Positions 52,641 to 64,000 of a DNA stretch of 64,000 bases are shown here, one piece after another. Positions within the stretch are counted from its first letter, which is position 1, and every line of letters begins with the position of its first letter. Source of the DNA: Phytophthora sp. 'mugwort' (Eukaryota > Oomycota > Peronosporomycetes > Peronosporales > Peronosporaceae); contig JAUCEF010000017.1 in NCBI GenBank assembly GCA_033558025.1, positions 4,154,001 to 4,218,000 of the forward strand. Reading direction: 5' to 3'. A model generated the notes under the pieces. That model was not told the origin of the DNA. It worked only from the letters and a program-made list of their open reading frames with translations, and did not search any database. The position numbers and the translations under genes are program-made.

Positions 52641-55600
52641 ATTTCACGCTGGCCGTTGCGGATGGTATCGACGCCATCTGTCAGTGGATTCTGGACAGCG
52701 GGTCGAGAATGGCACCTGGTGACGACACCGTTGCAACTTTACGATGCAGTGGAATGCGACGAGGAGTGCCTTCTCACGAACAGAGAGACAGCCTGCGGAT
52801 GCAGCTCAAGGGCACCGCCGAGTTTGTGGTGCGCGTCGACGGCAAGGCGCCGGATCAAGTTAAATAACGTGTACTACTCGGCAAATCTACCATGGAATAT
52901 CATTTCCTATGGGAAGATTGAGGGGCGAGAGTACGAACTCAGCTACGACACCCATCAGCGCTCGGTTTACCGACGCTGCGACGGGTGCAAGCTCTTTGAC
53001 GTTCACAAGAACACCAACAACGTGTTGGTGGTGCGTGTGGTCGGAGATGATGCGGTACAACCGAGGAGTGCGTAGCTGCGGCTCTCGCTGAAGCTGCTAG
53101 CTCGCTGACATCTGACGTGCAGACAGGCAGCCTCTTGGACTTTCTCCTGCGGTTTGCGCACTTGGCGTACGACACCGTCGAGTGCATGGCAAGCGGCCCC
53201 GAGAGCGGGATAATGCTCACGTATAAGGCAAGACCACTGTGCTTGACGTGTGCGCAGGCCAAGCAAAAGGGCAACAAACAATCGCTGTAGGACACGGGCG
53301 AAAACGCACCCGCCGACCGCGTCGGTGGCGTCATCTGTAGCGACATCGAGGGGCCAATCACGCCGATCGACAGGAGAGGGAACAGGTACCTAATTAAGTT
53401 CCTCGACCACAAAAGTAATTACTGCTGTGTGTTCCTGGCGAAGCCAAAGGACCTGGCGACCAAGCAGTTCGAGCAGTTCCTCGTCTACTTCGAGAAGCGC
53501 TTCAAATGCAAGATCCACTGTCTCCGTACCGATGGCGGTGAAGAGTACAAGGTGGTCGACCCGTTCTGCAAGAGCACGGGTGTACGTCGCCAAGAAACGG
53601 ATGCAGACAACCAACCGTCGAACGGGATGGCTGAGCGCACTCACCAGACCGTGATGAACATGGTGCGCTCCATGATCTTCGGGTCCGGACTACCCTTGAA
53701 CTTCTTGGGCGACGCAGCTGAGTACGCGTCACACATACTCAACCGAAGTCCGACGCGGGGGAATGTGGGCCGTGCGTCGCCGAACGAGGTACTTACGGGA
53801 GTCAAGCCCAAATTGACAGACATCGTCATATTTGGCTCGCCGTGCGCCGCCATCCGTACGCCGAAGCACAAGACTCTCGACAGACGCGGAGAGGCAGGAC
53901 TCATTATAGGCAAGAATGAGGTCAAGGGGTACCGCGTGTTGATCACGAAGGACCGTGTGGTACGCACCACACAGCACGTCCAGAACATCAAAACCCTGAG
54001 CCAGGATGCGAACGCACAACTTATTCGCCAAGTAGACGAAGCAAATGAGGCGGAGAAAGCGGCGAGAAGATCGCCAAGTCCGACGACAAGCTAGTGGAGT
54101 CCAAGGCCAAGTTCGCCGAGTCCGCCAAGATAGCTGAGGCCAAGGCCATGATCGCTGAGTCCGACGACAAGCTAACTGAGTCTAAGACTAAGTTAGCTGA
54201 GTCCAGCGATAAGTTGCTGGATCAAGTGACGATGCTGGACATCGGGAGGATCCACGGGATGACTCCGGGAAGCCCAAGTCGCGCGGCAAACGTGGCACTC
54301 GAGCAAAGATGGCGGTGCACAAGGCAATCGATGAGACGCAGCCACCAACCCGACGATGGGCACGAAGACGCGTTACGGCGGGAAAAGACCCCGCCACGCG
54401 AGATTGTCGGCGCGATCTATCGCGTCGATCCGAAGAACTGGAACGTCGCTATGAAGAGCGACAAGCGCATGGAATGGGACCGCGCTGCGGACTCCGAAAT
54501 TGATTCGCTTAAGGCGAACGGGACATGGGAGCTGGTGTCGCGTACCAACGAGATGCGCCCGCTCCACACAAAATGGGTCTTGAAGACCAAGACGGACGCG
54601 GATGGGAACGTCGCGCGCTACAAGGAGCGCATGGTAGCGTGCGGAAACGAGCGGTTATTCGGCAAGGACTACACGCTAGCGTTCGCCGCCGTCATGGACA
54701 TGACAACGGGCAAGATCATTCTGGTGCTATCGGAGACATGGGGTGTGCCAGCACGACATGGCGACGTGCCCAACGCGTACGGCAAGGCCTCGACCGAACC
54801 GGACCTCAACCTTTACCTGTACGTCCCGCAAGGGATGAAGGTGAGCGAGAAGGTGCTCCAGCGACTGGGATTACAGCACGCTGGATAAGTTGTACTCCGA
54901 CTTCAGCGCAGCCTTTATGGACTGAAGCAAGTTGGGCGGCTCTGGGCTCAGCTACTGCATTCGGAGCTACTGCGAGTCGGCTATGTGCAGTGTGTCACGG
55001 ACTCATATCTTTACTACAAGGGTGACAGCGGCGGTAAGACTGTCATGGGGGGTGTACGTCGACAACTTACTGGCGACGGGGACATCGCAGGAGTGAGTCG
55101 ATGATGTGTTCGTGCTCTTAGCAACACTGCAGATTAAAGATCTGGGCCTCGTGAGCAAGTCCCTGGAGATGCGGATCACGCACTCGGCAATGGTCGGTTA
55201 TGAAATCGACCAAGAAGCGACAATCGACGAGATGCTTGTGAAGTTCGGACTGCAGGACGCGCACGCCGTTACCACGCCTATTGGGCTCGACCACGACAAC
55301 GACGCGCGCGAGATGGACCTGTTGCTTCTAAGGGATAGCGCGGTCGGCGCAGCTTCGGTGAAGAAGTTCCAGTCGATCGTGGGATTGCTGTTCTGGTTGG
55401 CGCGCTACACGTGCCCGGACATTGCGTATGCAGTGCACCGAGCAACTCGGCGAGCCCACGCGCCTACAACGAGCGACTGGCAGCTAAGCAAGAGAATCGC
55501 CAGGTACTTGAAAGGAACAAAGGACGTCAAGCTCCGGCTCGGACAAAGAGATACTGGCCGAGATTCTGCCGTGCAACTCACGAGCGCGAGCGACGCGGAC

Positions 55601-56090
55601 TCTGCGGGCGACAAGGTAAGCCGGAAGTCTGTGAGCGGCGCGATATTCCGCGTGGACAGAATGATGGCCGGATGGACGTGTTGCAAGCAGGCTGCAGTCT
55701 CACTATCGACCATGGAAGCCGAGCTCACATCGGCGTCACACGCCGGGCAAGAACTATTTTTGGCGGGCTACGCGAACTACTCACCGAGTTAGGCTTCGTC
55801 GTGAAGCTACCAATGAAGATGGAAATGGACAATCTGGCGGCCATTCGCCAAATGAAGAACGAAGCGAGCTCAGCGCGCGCCAAGCGTATCGACATCAAGC
55901 CAAAGTTCGTTAAGGACTACGCGAAGAAAGGCATCGAGAAGCCATCCTTCGTGCCTACCGAGGTGATGGCGGCCGATCTGCTCACGAAGGCACTCAGCGC
56001 TATCCGACTGGAAACGCTAATGGAATTATGCTCCTTGGCACGCATTGCGACAAAGGGTCATACCAATTGGCCGGTGACGAACGAACAGCG
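52641..56090 (+). pseudogene. Copia Pol: protease, integrase, RT, RNase H, broken
   Basis: Protease WILDSGS (near 52688). Integrase zinc region (FAHLAYDTVECMASG, LCLTCAQAKQKG near 53245). Core with DIEGPITPIDRRGNRYLIKF (near 53345), CLRTDGGEEYKVV and NGMAERTHQTVMNMVRSM (near 53620). RT: LHTKWVLKTKTDADGNVARY (near 54565), then after a shift at about 54885 YGLKQVGRLWAQL. The YVDD box reads YVDN (55055-55066). RNase H-type end: SAGDKVSRKSVSGAIFRVDR (55600-55665) and MEMDNLAAIRQMKNEASSAR (near 55820). At least five frame breaks. Confidence 0.8.
54075..54230 (+). repeat. Degenerate repeat coding a charged coiled-coil-like linker
   Basis: Between Copia integrase and RT, units of roughly 30-40 bp encode variations of SDDKLVESKAKFAESAKIAE and SDDKLTESKTKLAESSDKLL. 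The Lys/Glu/Ser periodicity suggests a helical, coiled-coil-type linker that expanded by local duplication. Confidence 0.6.
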
Positions 56091-56104
56091 CAGGGAAGAA
56101 GGAG

Positions 56105-56436
56105 TGTCGGAATGTGGTGTTTTCCAGTCGAGTTCTCGACTCGGCGGTTGGCTGATTTCTCGACTCGGCGGCTAGTTGAGGCTTCGACTCGACGATTAGC
56201 CGAGTTCTGGACTCGGCTGTTGGCCGAATACTGGTGATGGTTACAGTCGCTTTCCGTTTTATGCGATCTCGGCGCGGTGGGTACGTCGTCGTTAGTAACC
56301 GGTCCTACATACGAAAAAAACGCACAAGAGAGGTAAGACCGTAGGAAGAAGTAGCCTAACGTGCATAATGAACTTACTTTGACTTTTGCCACTCATCACT
56401 TAAGCAGCCTCTGTGCCATGTGCCCCACAGTCAACA
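56105..56436 (+). repeat. Copia 3' LTR
   Basis: 332 bp, TGTCGGAATG...TCAACA, followed by ATTTA. The 24-bp tandem array is at 56136-56231. The broken C-terminal RNase H frame reads into it and stops at 56175. Confidence 0.92.
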
Positions 56437-56441
56437 ATTTA

Positions 56442-57829
56442 TACGTAGACACAGTATTTAATGCAGTGGCTTAAGTTCTAACTTCTTATCAGTATGACCA
56501 GCTCGATCTTTTCTTTTGTGCTGAACGCCCCCCAAACCATGGCACCCCACCACCATTCTGGCGTCGCACTATGGATCGAGCTCGCTGTCGCATGCCACAC
56601 TAGTAGCAAATCGGACCGTAAGGGGCTGGTCGCGCTGGTTTCAGCCCGGTGTTCTAGCCAGATGTTGGTTTATTTCATGTGTGAGTTGCCCGCCGTAGAC
56701 AGGGCTAGTTAAGTTTTGCAAATAACGAGAGCTCGAGAACACGGAAGATGACGGTTTCTACGTTCAGTACTGTGCTGACTGGCTTGTTTGACTGATGGCA
56801 TTTGCAATCATGATGCTTTTGACAAGGCCCAGTCCTCCCCATCTTGTTGAGCCGATAATGAAGATTGCCACTGCAAATAAATTAATAGAAAGTGTCGCGC
56901 TGTGCTTGTGATTTTTTGCTGCAAACGTTCGTATCCATCAATTATTTACCTTCAAATGATCGTACATATCAATGTATTACCTTTCGAGCATCGTTGCGTT
57001 TGTAATTACGCGAGTGGGTGGGTGCTACCATTCAAGATTTTGTTGTCACTTGCATTGCTCGCAGGCGACATTTCGCAGATAATGTGGTGTACTGCACTGT
57101 CATTTCCCAGCGAGCACCTTGCAAGAGGAAGTGTGGAGCGGACAGTATGCAAACTCTCAGTGGACGGAAGTACACAAGTCCCGTGTCATAGGAGGACTAG
57201 CTACCAAAGCAAGGTACATTTGAGACTAAGCATATTGATAGGTGCTTTACTTGGCTTCCAATACGAAATATATGATACCTATAAGAAACCTATAGAGCTC
57301 AATGGGTGGCTCTAAGAGCAAACGAGACCGCGTACCCGTTATGTCACACTGGTGATGCCCACACCACATGTCACCTCTGAAGGATGACACGTAACTTTAC
57401 ATTACAAAACCTTATAAGATATACAGTTTTGATAGAGTTATGTCTTGTACACTGTTCCATTTAGGTTCTAGTAGTTGGTTTCAGAAAACAGCACAGGCAT
57501 TCGAAGTGCCAAAAGCGTAGAAAATTGTGGATTATTAATGAGATCGTTTGTGTACTAGCAGCAATTAGATCTATATGCATAAAGTTGCCTCAGACTCCCG
57601 ATAGTTAAGAAAATGTTGTTGACGGCTTTTACCGAGTAAAATACCTCCCCCTTTTGTTTGCTATGAAGGCAGAAACGGAGCTTGATTGAAATGCTCCTCC
57701 CTCCAGCTTTTGAGGGTTGGTACAATCGGAAAGATACTGTTCTTATGTAACAGTAATTTTTATCAAATGTAACAGACTTTGTCTCCATGGTGTTATATAT
57801 GTTTTACTTCAGTGAACGTGTTGGCCGCG
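56442..57829. other. No gene recognised
   Basis: Right flank of the Copia element. Frames at 56494-56712 and 56902-57315 (plus) and 57555-57788 (minus) show no family that I know and poor coding character. Confidence 0.4.
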
Positions 57830-58300
57830 TGTGACCACCAAACGCGGTTCGTACTCTTTGACATTCATCCAAATCCTTGGGGTGGTGCCAAGCTTTTTCA
57901 ACATTCAAGTTTTGGCTGAATATTAACCACGTACGGAATCGACAAGGATATGGTGCCCGGTCCTACCACGCGGGCTCCATGTTCTTGCCGACTATGGATA
58001 TGGTGTAGCACCTATGGTTATGACACCGTGCAGCGAGGAGACGAAGGAGGCACTCTCAATGAGTCACAATGCACTTCAACTTGTCATCATCTCATATGGC
58101 AATCGAAGGGGCGTTCGGTCTATTAAAAGGAACGATTCAGATTCTAAACAAGTCGCTTGGAGATCACACACCCACTGCCGCGGTCAAGACGGGTGTAGCT
58201 TCTTTGGTATTTCGCAATCTATTGATAGCCTTACAGTACACGACACCGATTTCTCGGTGTCACGGAGATTTAGCTGAAGCTGACTCTCTAGAATTCTGAA
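57830..58300 (+). pseudogene. Harbinger-type (DDE_4) transposase fragment
   Basis: The plus strand has GGAKLFQHSSFWLN (near 57885), LADYGYGVAPMVMTPCSEET (second catalytic block, near 57985) and, in another frame, HMAIEGAFGLLKGTIQILNK (Glu block, near 58095) then LVFRNLLIALQ. This corresponds to the C-terminal half of a DDE_4 transposase. The N-terminal half is missing. It differs from the copy at 19557-20835. Confidence 0.6.
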
Positions 58301-59989
58301 TTAGTACGGCTGAAGACAGAAACCTTCGTTCAAAGCTATGCAAACTAAAGCGAGATGATGTTGTTGCGTTATTTTTTGCGTGAGCATAATAATATCATAC
58401 ATATATATATATGTATTGTCCCGATCTGTTCGCGTTTACAGTTGTTGTCCCAATGCTTCAGGACACCGATGGAGAGCGGCTAGCTGCTGACTCGGCTGTT
58501 TCATCTGAGCAAGTTGCTCATCTTGTCGCCGGATCATCGAGTTGAAAGCGGGTGTTGATAAAGATCACGACCCCTTTACCTGAGGCATCGTTACTGTCGA
58601 TGGTGGCGCGATCATGGTATGGATACCTTCAACTTCATCATGGTACGGAAGCCTTCAATTATCGACTGCATGCCGAATTTAAAGCTGCCACGCTACACAC
58701 GTCAATGCATGGGAATAATGATATTTATGGTACGAAATGCGAGAAGCTGGCCCGAGAAGTCTGTCAGGCATACAGCCCTAGCTGACTGCCACATCGGCAA
58801 TTTTGGCAACCATATGGCTTCGAAGGAATCTACCAATGGCGGTATTTTTTTGCGACGGATTGGTGCTTCACATGCGGGTTTGTTCCGCTGTCACTGGCAA
58901 CCGTGACCTCGAGGATGGCCAAATGCAACAGTGGAGGCATTGCGTGAGGCGACGTTGGACTTGCGTATTGGTTGCGAGTACGATAAGAGGCGGAACAAAT
59001 TCAAGTTCGCCACACGTAATGTCGCGATAACGAGACGAGGCGCGACAACATCCTCGTGGTGTCACCCTCGCCAGCTCGTAAAACCGAGCGGGAAAAACAG
59101 CTGATGCTAGTCGCCAAATCGTGCGCAATAACGTTTTATTACACCCCACACAAAAAACACTGACGAAAAAAGCGGCATCCAGGATGGTCAATGACGAACG
59201 AGCATCCGGAGACGAGTCGTTGCTGGGGGCTGAGAGGGCGTTGGACTGCAAGTCCCGAAGCGTCAGCTACTGATGCTTTTGGATATTGTGCATGTAGCTG
59301 CGCAAGCGCCGATGCCACGTAGAAACGCAAAGCCCGAGGCAACAGCAACTGCAAGGCAATTTCATTATATATATAGTGTTCACTTTGTTATTTATCTAAC
59401 ACCACATATGGGATACGGTGCCAGGCGAAGAGAACTCAAAAATTCAGCAACATTGCAAAACGCAGAAAATGCGTAGGACAAGAACGACCTCAAAAGAAGG
59501 ATGTGTTCTATTTACCACGATCAGCTAGCCAGCGCTAATACGCTTTTGATGCAGCCATGTCGTCCATGAAGGGATCACATCTAACGCAAACTCGTAGGTG
59601 CTATCTTAATCACTGGCACCTGCTTATCTATCATACATGGTGCCTTCGGACTTGACACATTTCGTATACTTAGTCAACAAGCTACCGATGCGTTAAGTAT
59701 CAACAACCCCAAAGCGCATGGCTGATGGCAGCGATGCGATTTTGTCCGTCGCTAAAGTTTTTTACGGTGAAAAGGGGTTTGACGATTGGGCACAATGGAA
59801 AACGTATTTGAAGCCTACTAAAAGCGAAACTTGTTTCACTATCGCATTCGTACATCCATGAGTAGTCCTGGCAACGATAGAAGGCATCAATCCCCTATCT
59901 ACCTCGTTATTTCTACGGAGTAATGGTCTTCGTCGGGCTAATCATCGTTGTTTCGTCGTAACTATACTTCGCACACAAACATGCACACA
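58301..59989. other. No gene recognised
   Basis: Contains a short AT dinucleotide tract (58398-58414) and frames at 58552-58906 (plus) and 58868-59251 (minus) without known domains. Probably old repeat DNA. Confidence 0.4.
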
Positions 59990-60150
59990 TAGCTCTTATG
60001 ATGGATCGGGCGGGGAGGGACGTCGAGAGCACCAGTATTACCGCTTACAGGATGTCCCGCCCGGCACACGTAGATCTTATGATAGATCGGGCGGGGGACG
60101 TCGAGAGCACCAGTATCACCGCTTGCAGGATGCCCCGCCCGCATGAAAAT
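59990..60150. repeat. Two 81-bp tandem units, each with a GC-rich hairpin
   Basis: Units begin at 59990 and 60071 and differ at about ten positions. Each carries CGGGCGGG...CCCGCCCG inverted arms around GACGTCGAGAGCACCAGTAT. The minus strand codes a matching peptide repeat (SGDTGALDVPRPIYHKIYVC), but conservation of both strands suggests a structural DNA repeat rather than a gene. Confidence 0.7.
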
Positions 60151-60732
60151 GGAAAACGCCAACCCCAGGGGCAGTGAAAGATCGTTGCCAGTAAGGAGGC
60201 TTGAATACTTGGTTAGGACCCATCCCCAATTCGCATTTACTTTTGCCTCAAGGCCTTCGTTTGTACTTTTGTTATATTACAGATTGTCGATCACGACCAT
60301 TTCGTATTCAGGAAATCTACGACCGCCTGAAGTGAATACAGCTTTTCGAAATAGTAACCTACAGGGCTCCTCACAATGCAATACCGGATTGATTGTAGGG
60401 TCGAGACCCCGCCAATTAACAATGGTGTTATTTTTCTTATTTTTTTCAGTATGACGAATCATTGTGAGCATAGTGGAGCTATCCATCACTAGCGCCTCGT
60501 CGCCGCCATATCTCACCATCATGAAAACTACGGAACTAAGTTAAGCAGGTGCGTTCACTGGCATCGGGAGTTACCCTGAGAACACTCCCGCCGCGCATTT
60601 CCGTTCCTAATACCATCAAGCCATAAACACCTATTATCATATTGCGAACATAATGCAAAAGCAGACATAGTACTAGGTAGTTTTCGATTATCCATGATGT
60701 GTCAAATCAACACCTCGCCGTCATACAAAAAA
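60151..60732. other. No gene recognised
   Basis: Between the tandem repeat and hAT D. A short stretch near 60505-60560 is faintly reminiscent of 5S rRNA (AAGTTAAGC word), but I do not call it. Confidence 0.35.
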
Positions 60733-62270
60733 CTAATCTACACGTCGCTTCTTCTTGTTGTTCTCGACAGCTTGAGCAACTGCCCATGAGTCCCACAAGC
60801 TCCGATTATACTGCAGAAACATTATAGTTTTGAGAGTCGTTGGGTTGAGACTGTGCCGCAGACGTGAGAAAACGATACCGGCACGGGAGAAAAGACGTTC
60901 GACATCAGTAGAAGTGGAGGAATCCACTTTAAATAAACGCGAGTAGACATTGTTGTCTCCACAGCCAGCGCTGCTTCTGCGAAAGAGCGTTTCTTTGTGA
61001 CTTCTGAGAACTGTTCTTCTTCCAGTAGCTCCGATGGGTCACCAGAATGCAGGTGCTTTGCCACAGCGTTACGCTCGGCACGCGTAAGAGACCGCTCTTT
61101 CGCAGCAAGGATGCCGTTTTCAAAATCAGGAAATTTCACCACGGAGGCAAAAGCAGCCAGGTGCGTGCTTGTAATGGGGTAGTGTTTCACCACATGATCA
61201 AAAAGAACTCGGAACGTCTAGCCAAGTTACGGAGTCTGTCTGAAACTTCTTGTTGACATTCTCCAGGTTCTTCAGATCGTCATGAAGAGCCTTTAAAAGA
61301 ACATTCTTTCACGTGGAGTCGGGATATAGTCGGCAGATTGACACGGTCTAGCTTGCAGTAAATCGCGAAGTAGCGGTCTATCATAGCAAACCTGCTACTC
61401 CAGCGCGTGGCATTGCGAAAGACGGGCATGAGTGTGTCGACCTCCCGAAGGTGGTGCCGATTCTTGATCGCGTTAACGTCGTCATCAACAGCTGTACCTT
61501 CCCCGACAGATCACCGTGCTCCCGCATGAGAGCTTGCATCGCCAAATTCATCCGATGACTAGCACATCCAATCATTGGAACTTGGGTCTTCTTTGCGATA
61601 GCAACATCCACCGACGCCCATGGTCACACACGTAGAAGCAGAGCTGGGAGGCGTCAATTCCGTACGTGTCGAGCCGATCACCCCCATCAGATCATCGAGC
61701 AGACCGATGATCGCGTCCGAGCTCATGTCGGATTCGCCATCAAGGACGAGAAACAGAGTAAGAACTTGCCTTTATCGGTGATGGCGATGACAGCCACAAA
61801 ATGAGTTCCGTCTTCCGTCCCAGCGTCAATTGTGAAGCCGACTTTCTTACCGGACAAGTGCGCTTTGACGACCTTCTGCACAACCTCCTCCAGTCCAAAC
61901 ATGCGCTTCTTGAGCGTGTTGACACTCACGGATCTCAGGTTAGTGTACATACGTTTTCACCTTTCACACATGCTCAGCTCGCGATTTTCCATGATTATCC
62001 AATCGAGCCAGTGGTAGATGTTCCGCTAGAACTCATCTACACAAACGCGTCGAGGCTTCCCTCGCGTCGTTGGATGGAGCGGAACTCATCCTCGTACGTG
62101 CTGGCGTGGCAGCGTACGAGGTGCTCCACTAGGTTTGTATACCCAGTGTCACGGGATTGCTTTCGGCGCTGGAAGCAAAGACGGCAGTAGTAGTAGTCTC
62201 CCTCCTCAAGAACGAAGAGCGCGGAAGCGAAAGATTCTTGGGGGAATGGAAGACATTGGAGGCGGGGGTA
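60733..62270 (-). pseudogene. hAT transposase D with intact dimerisation block
   Basis: Minus strand: FPQESFASALFVLEEGDYYY, BED finger CRLCFQRRKQSRDTGYTNLV/EHLVRCH (near 62170), a TAG near 62012, MYTNLRSVSVNTLKKRMFGL (near 61930), KKVGFTIDAGTEDGTHFVAV (first Asp region, near 61830), VPMIGCASHRMNLAMQALMR (near 61560) and PDFENGILAAKERSLTRAER (near 61120). The C-terminal dimerisation domain STDVERLFSRAGIVFSRLRH ...TTLKTIMFLQYNRSLWD is in one frame to 60733. Several frameshifts and stops. It belongs to a different subfamily from hAT A-C by sequence. Confidence 0.7.
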
Positions 62271-62499
62271 ATTTGAGGTTGGTGGGATGTAGAGTGCGGT
62301 TGAACAACGATTGCAAAATAACCAGAATGAAGGCCCCGGATAGTTTTCGTCATTGGTTGGCTAGCATTGCTTGGTTGGTGCTATTTTTTTCAATAGATTT
62401 TCGCGGTGGGTTGCTCATTCGTATTGCGCTAAACTGAGGGTAGGAGGTGAATTAGTTATTGCAGTAAGTTGCGGGAAATTATTATAACTGATATTGATT

Positions 62500-64000
62500 T
62501 TTGCGGAGCCCTGGTAACCTAGGGGTCAGCATAGATATTCGCAGGAAAGCTAACGCCCCTATGCGGAAACAGCCTGGGTTTTATGTCGGGAAAACCTGGT
62601 AGGGTGGTGAGGACTTCTTGTATTTTGTTCATCATCGATACACGTCCAATGTTGTACCTTACTTATAGACCAAACAGTGTCTAACCAACAAATTAGGAGC
62701 TTTTGCCAAGCGCGATGCGGAGGTCCTTCCGCTGAGTATCGTCTTTTCCAGATTTTAGAGGCATTTATGGAGATCCGTGGGAACGAGTGTACGGTGACGA
62801 GGGCAAAAGACGATGGCGTGTGCGGTGGGTTATGAAAAACGCTGCTCAGTATGCGCTGCGCGCACGCTCGGGCAACATTTTTTTTCTGGATTGGGCTCAC
62901 CATGCGAACATCTTAGGTTTTTATCTGGGAGGCTTATGGTCAAAGCCGCCAATGCTAAAGGTGTGAAATGTTGCTTTCCGACCAAAATATGGAAAATATG
63001 CGAAAGTGCTGTTAGGTTTCCAAAGAAGTCGTGCAGATTGAGAAAGCTGATACGCTCATAATTGACAAAGAGTTCACAGAATGGAACGTCTCAGAGGAAG
63101 TGTTTCCCGATATCAAGTTAAGGTGTTTTATACGATAGTTTTAGTGATAGGTAGCATTGCAGTGTAGCAAGGTTCTCCTTTGCTAATTTCACGCGCTTCT
63201 TGTTATTGAGCAAATCTCTCCCAGGCGCGGATGAATATTTCGTAGAAATACCGTAACGTGCTCGAGGGAGCCTCAGAAGAAGTGTGGACGAATTTAACTG
63301 CGTTCGTGACGTATATCAAAGAGAATTGGATACTCGTATAAGTCGATGTGATGTCGTACTCGCGACGTGCCTTCTTCCGTGCTGAAAAAAAAACACTAAC
63401 CGACTTGAAGCGACCTGGTAGCAGATGAAGCGTCTGATGAATCTGCCGAGCACGTTAGATCAGTCTCTGTACGGTATTTCGCTCTACAAGAATGCTTCGA
63501 TTCGCGAACTGCTGGGGTGATTCGGAAATCGCACCCCTCGCATTACCGTTCGCGCCGTCCAGCACCGCTCCGTACCATTGTTAGCGTGGTAGGAAATTAC
63601 ATTTTTGATATCGTACATGACGAGTATCTTCGTTACGATCACTTCGGTGATGCCAGCCGATTCGATGTGGTTCAGCAAACGGATGGGCTGGTGATGGTGA
63701 AGGAGGGAGCGGATTCATTTCGAGTGGCATTCAAGGGCCCAGATCAACAACGAGAGGCTTCTCGCCAGTGTAAGGTTTTTGTCACGCGCGGTTGCCGTGT
63801 GTGCACGTAATGTTGGTCATCCTCGATGGCTTAGGGAGAGACCAGCTATCGGTGGAAAGTATCCCCCCTTGCGCTGGAATTTCAGGAACGTCTTGGGTAT
63901 GGCAGACGTCCTGAAGGCGGCAACCCAACCCAATAAACGGCTGCGCAAATTTTTTTTTACTTTGAGTATTGGTCACTCGGTGTTAAAAGCACTGTGCTAC
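62500..64000 (+). pseudogene. MULE-type transposase remnant, copy B (runs off window)
   Basis: Plus-strand copy of the element at 12540-14490. Shared blocks: GTCGGGAAAACCTGG-type DNA near 62586, RTLGQHFFSGLGSPCEHLRF (near 62860), LIIDKEFTEWNVSEEVFPD (near 63060), NRLEATW...MKRLMNLPSTL (near 63400), SGISLYKNASIRELL-like (near 63480) and NVGHPRWLRERPAIGGKYPP (near 63810). Stops and frameshifts are frequent. The element continues past the end of the window. Confidence 0.6.

Larger units (their letters stand above)
51150..56436 (+). mobile_element. Ty1/Copia LTR retrotransposon with target duplication
   Basis: 5287 bp, plus strand. LTRs of 330 and 332 bp begin TGTC and end ACA; target duplication ATTTA (51145-51149 and 56437-56441). 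A primer-binding-site-like GGTTATGAGCTC follows the 5' LTR at 51480. The purine tract AGGGAAGAAGGAG (56092-56104) abuts the 3' LTR. The internal order gag, protease, integrase, RT, RNase H is that of Copia. LTRs agree at about 97%, yet the internal frames carry many shifts. Confidence 0.93.

Noticed and set aside
59962..60162. 66-residue peptide with an internal repeat (minus strand)
   Set aside because: Its repetition simply follows the 81-bp DNA tandem repeat with GC hairpins; no start context or homologous protein argues for translation.
60490..60600. Possible 5S rRNA fragment (GCCATA... AAGTTAAGC words)
   Set aside because: Only short words fit. The internal promoter boxes and helix pairing of 5S rRNA could not be aligned over more than about 25 nt.
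1..64000. CRISPR array or bacterial operon
   Set aside because: No regularly spaced short repeats; genes have spliceosomal introns and eukaryotic transposons.

Overview
The window looks like oomycete nuclear DNA, most likely Peronosporales (Phytophthora or a downy-mildew relative). Three things point there. Introns are short (about 58-85 nt), GT-AG and numerous in one gene and absent from the others. Genes have oomycete-type initiator sites (TCATTYY-like) 45-95 nt upstream of their ATG. Most of the window is a mixture of element families common in oomycetes: chromodomain Gypsy, Copia, hAT, pogo-like, MULE and Harbinger. The species cannot be fixed from this sequence alone.

Only four apparent host genes are intact or nearly so. 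At 1-4760 (minus) lies a 13-exon gene for an NTT/MFS-like membrane domain fused to armadillo/HEAT-like repeats and a degenerate cyclic-nucleotide-binding fold; its 3' end runs off the window. At 5717-5980 (plus) is a small secreted protein with an RRLR motif just after the signal peptide. At 21163-25295 (minus) is an ABCC/MRP-type ABC transporter with a one-base frameshift in its second ATPase domain. At 25699-28791 (plus) is an intronless exportin-T (tRNA export receptor), head to head with the ABC gene across a 403-bp shared promoter region. A decayed trans-aconitate-methyltransferase-like gene lies at 44190-44990.

The rest is mobile DNA. From 6.6 to 20.8 kb are decayed DNA transposons: three pogo/CENP-B-like remnants, a Tc1-like HTH, a MULE, a Harbinger and one unassigned multi-copy-type protein. 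From 29.2 to 43.7 kb is a nested complex. A complete Gypsy chromovirus (29621-36345, 5-bp target duplication CAACC) sits inside an intron of a hAT transposase pseudogene. Next to it is a second, truncated Gypsy-type element, itself interrupted by a pogo-like transposon (40108-41877) with recognisable terminal inverted repeats and a TA duplication. From 46.4 to 49.9 kb two hAT remnants lie in tandem. A Copia element with both LTRs and target duplication ATTTA occupies 51150-56436. The last 7 kb holds a Harbinger fragment, a hairpin-forming tandem repeat, a hAT and a second MULE copy, inverted relative to the one at 12.5-14.5 kb.

I found no operon-like or defence-like new system. The points most worth following are the transporter-repeat-cNMP fusion with its altered ligand pocket, the extra ORF and B-box motif in the Gypsy element, the two base-exact insertion histories, and a perfect 19-bp hairpin inside the methyltransferase relic.
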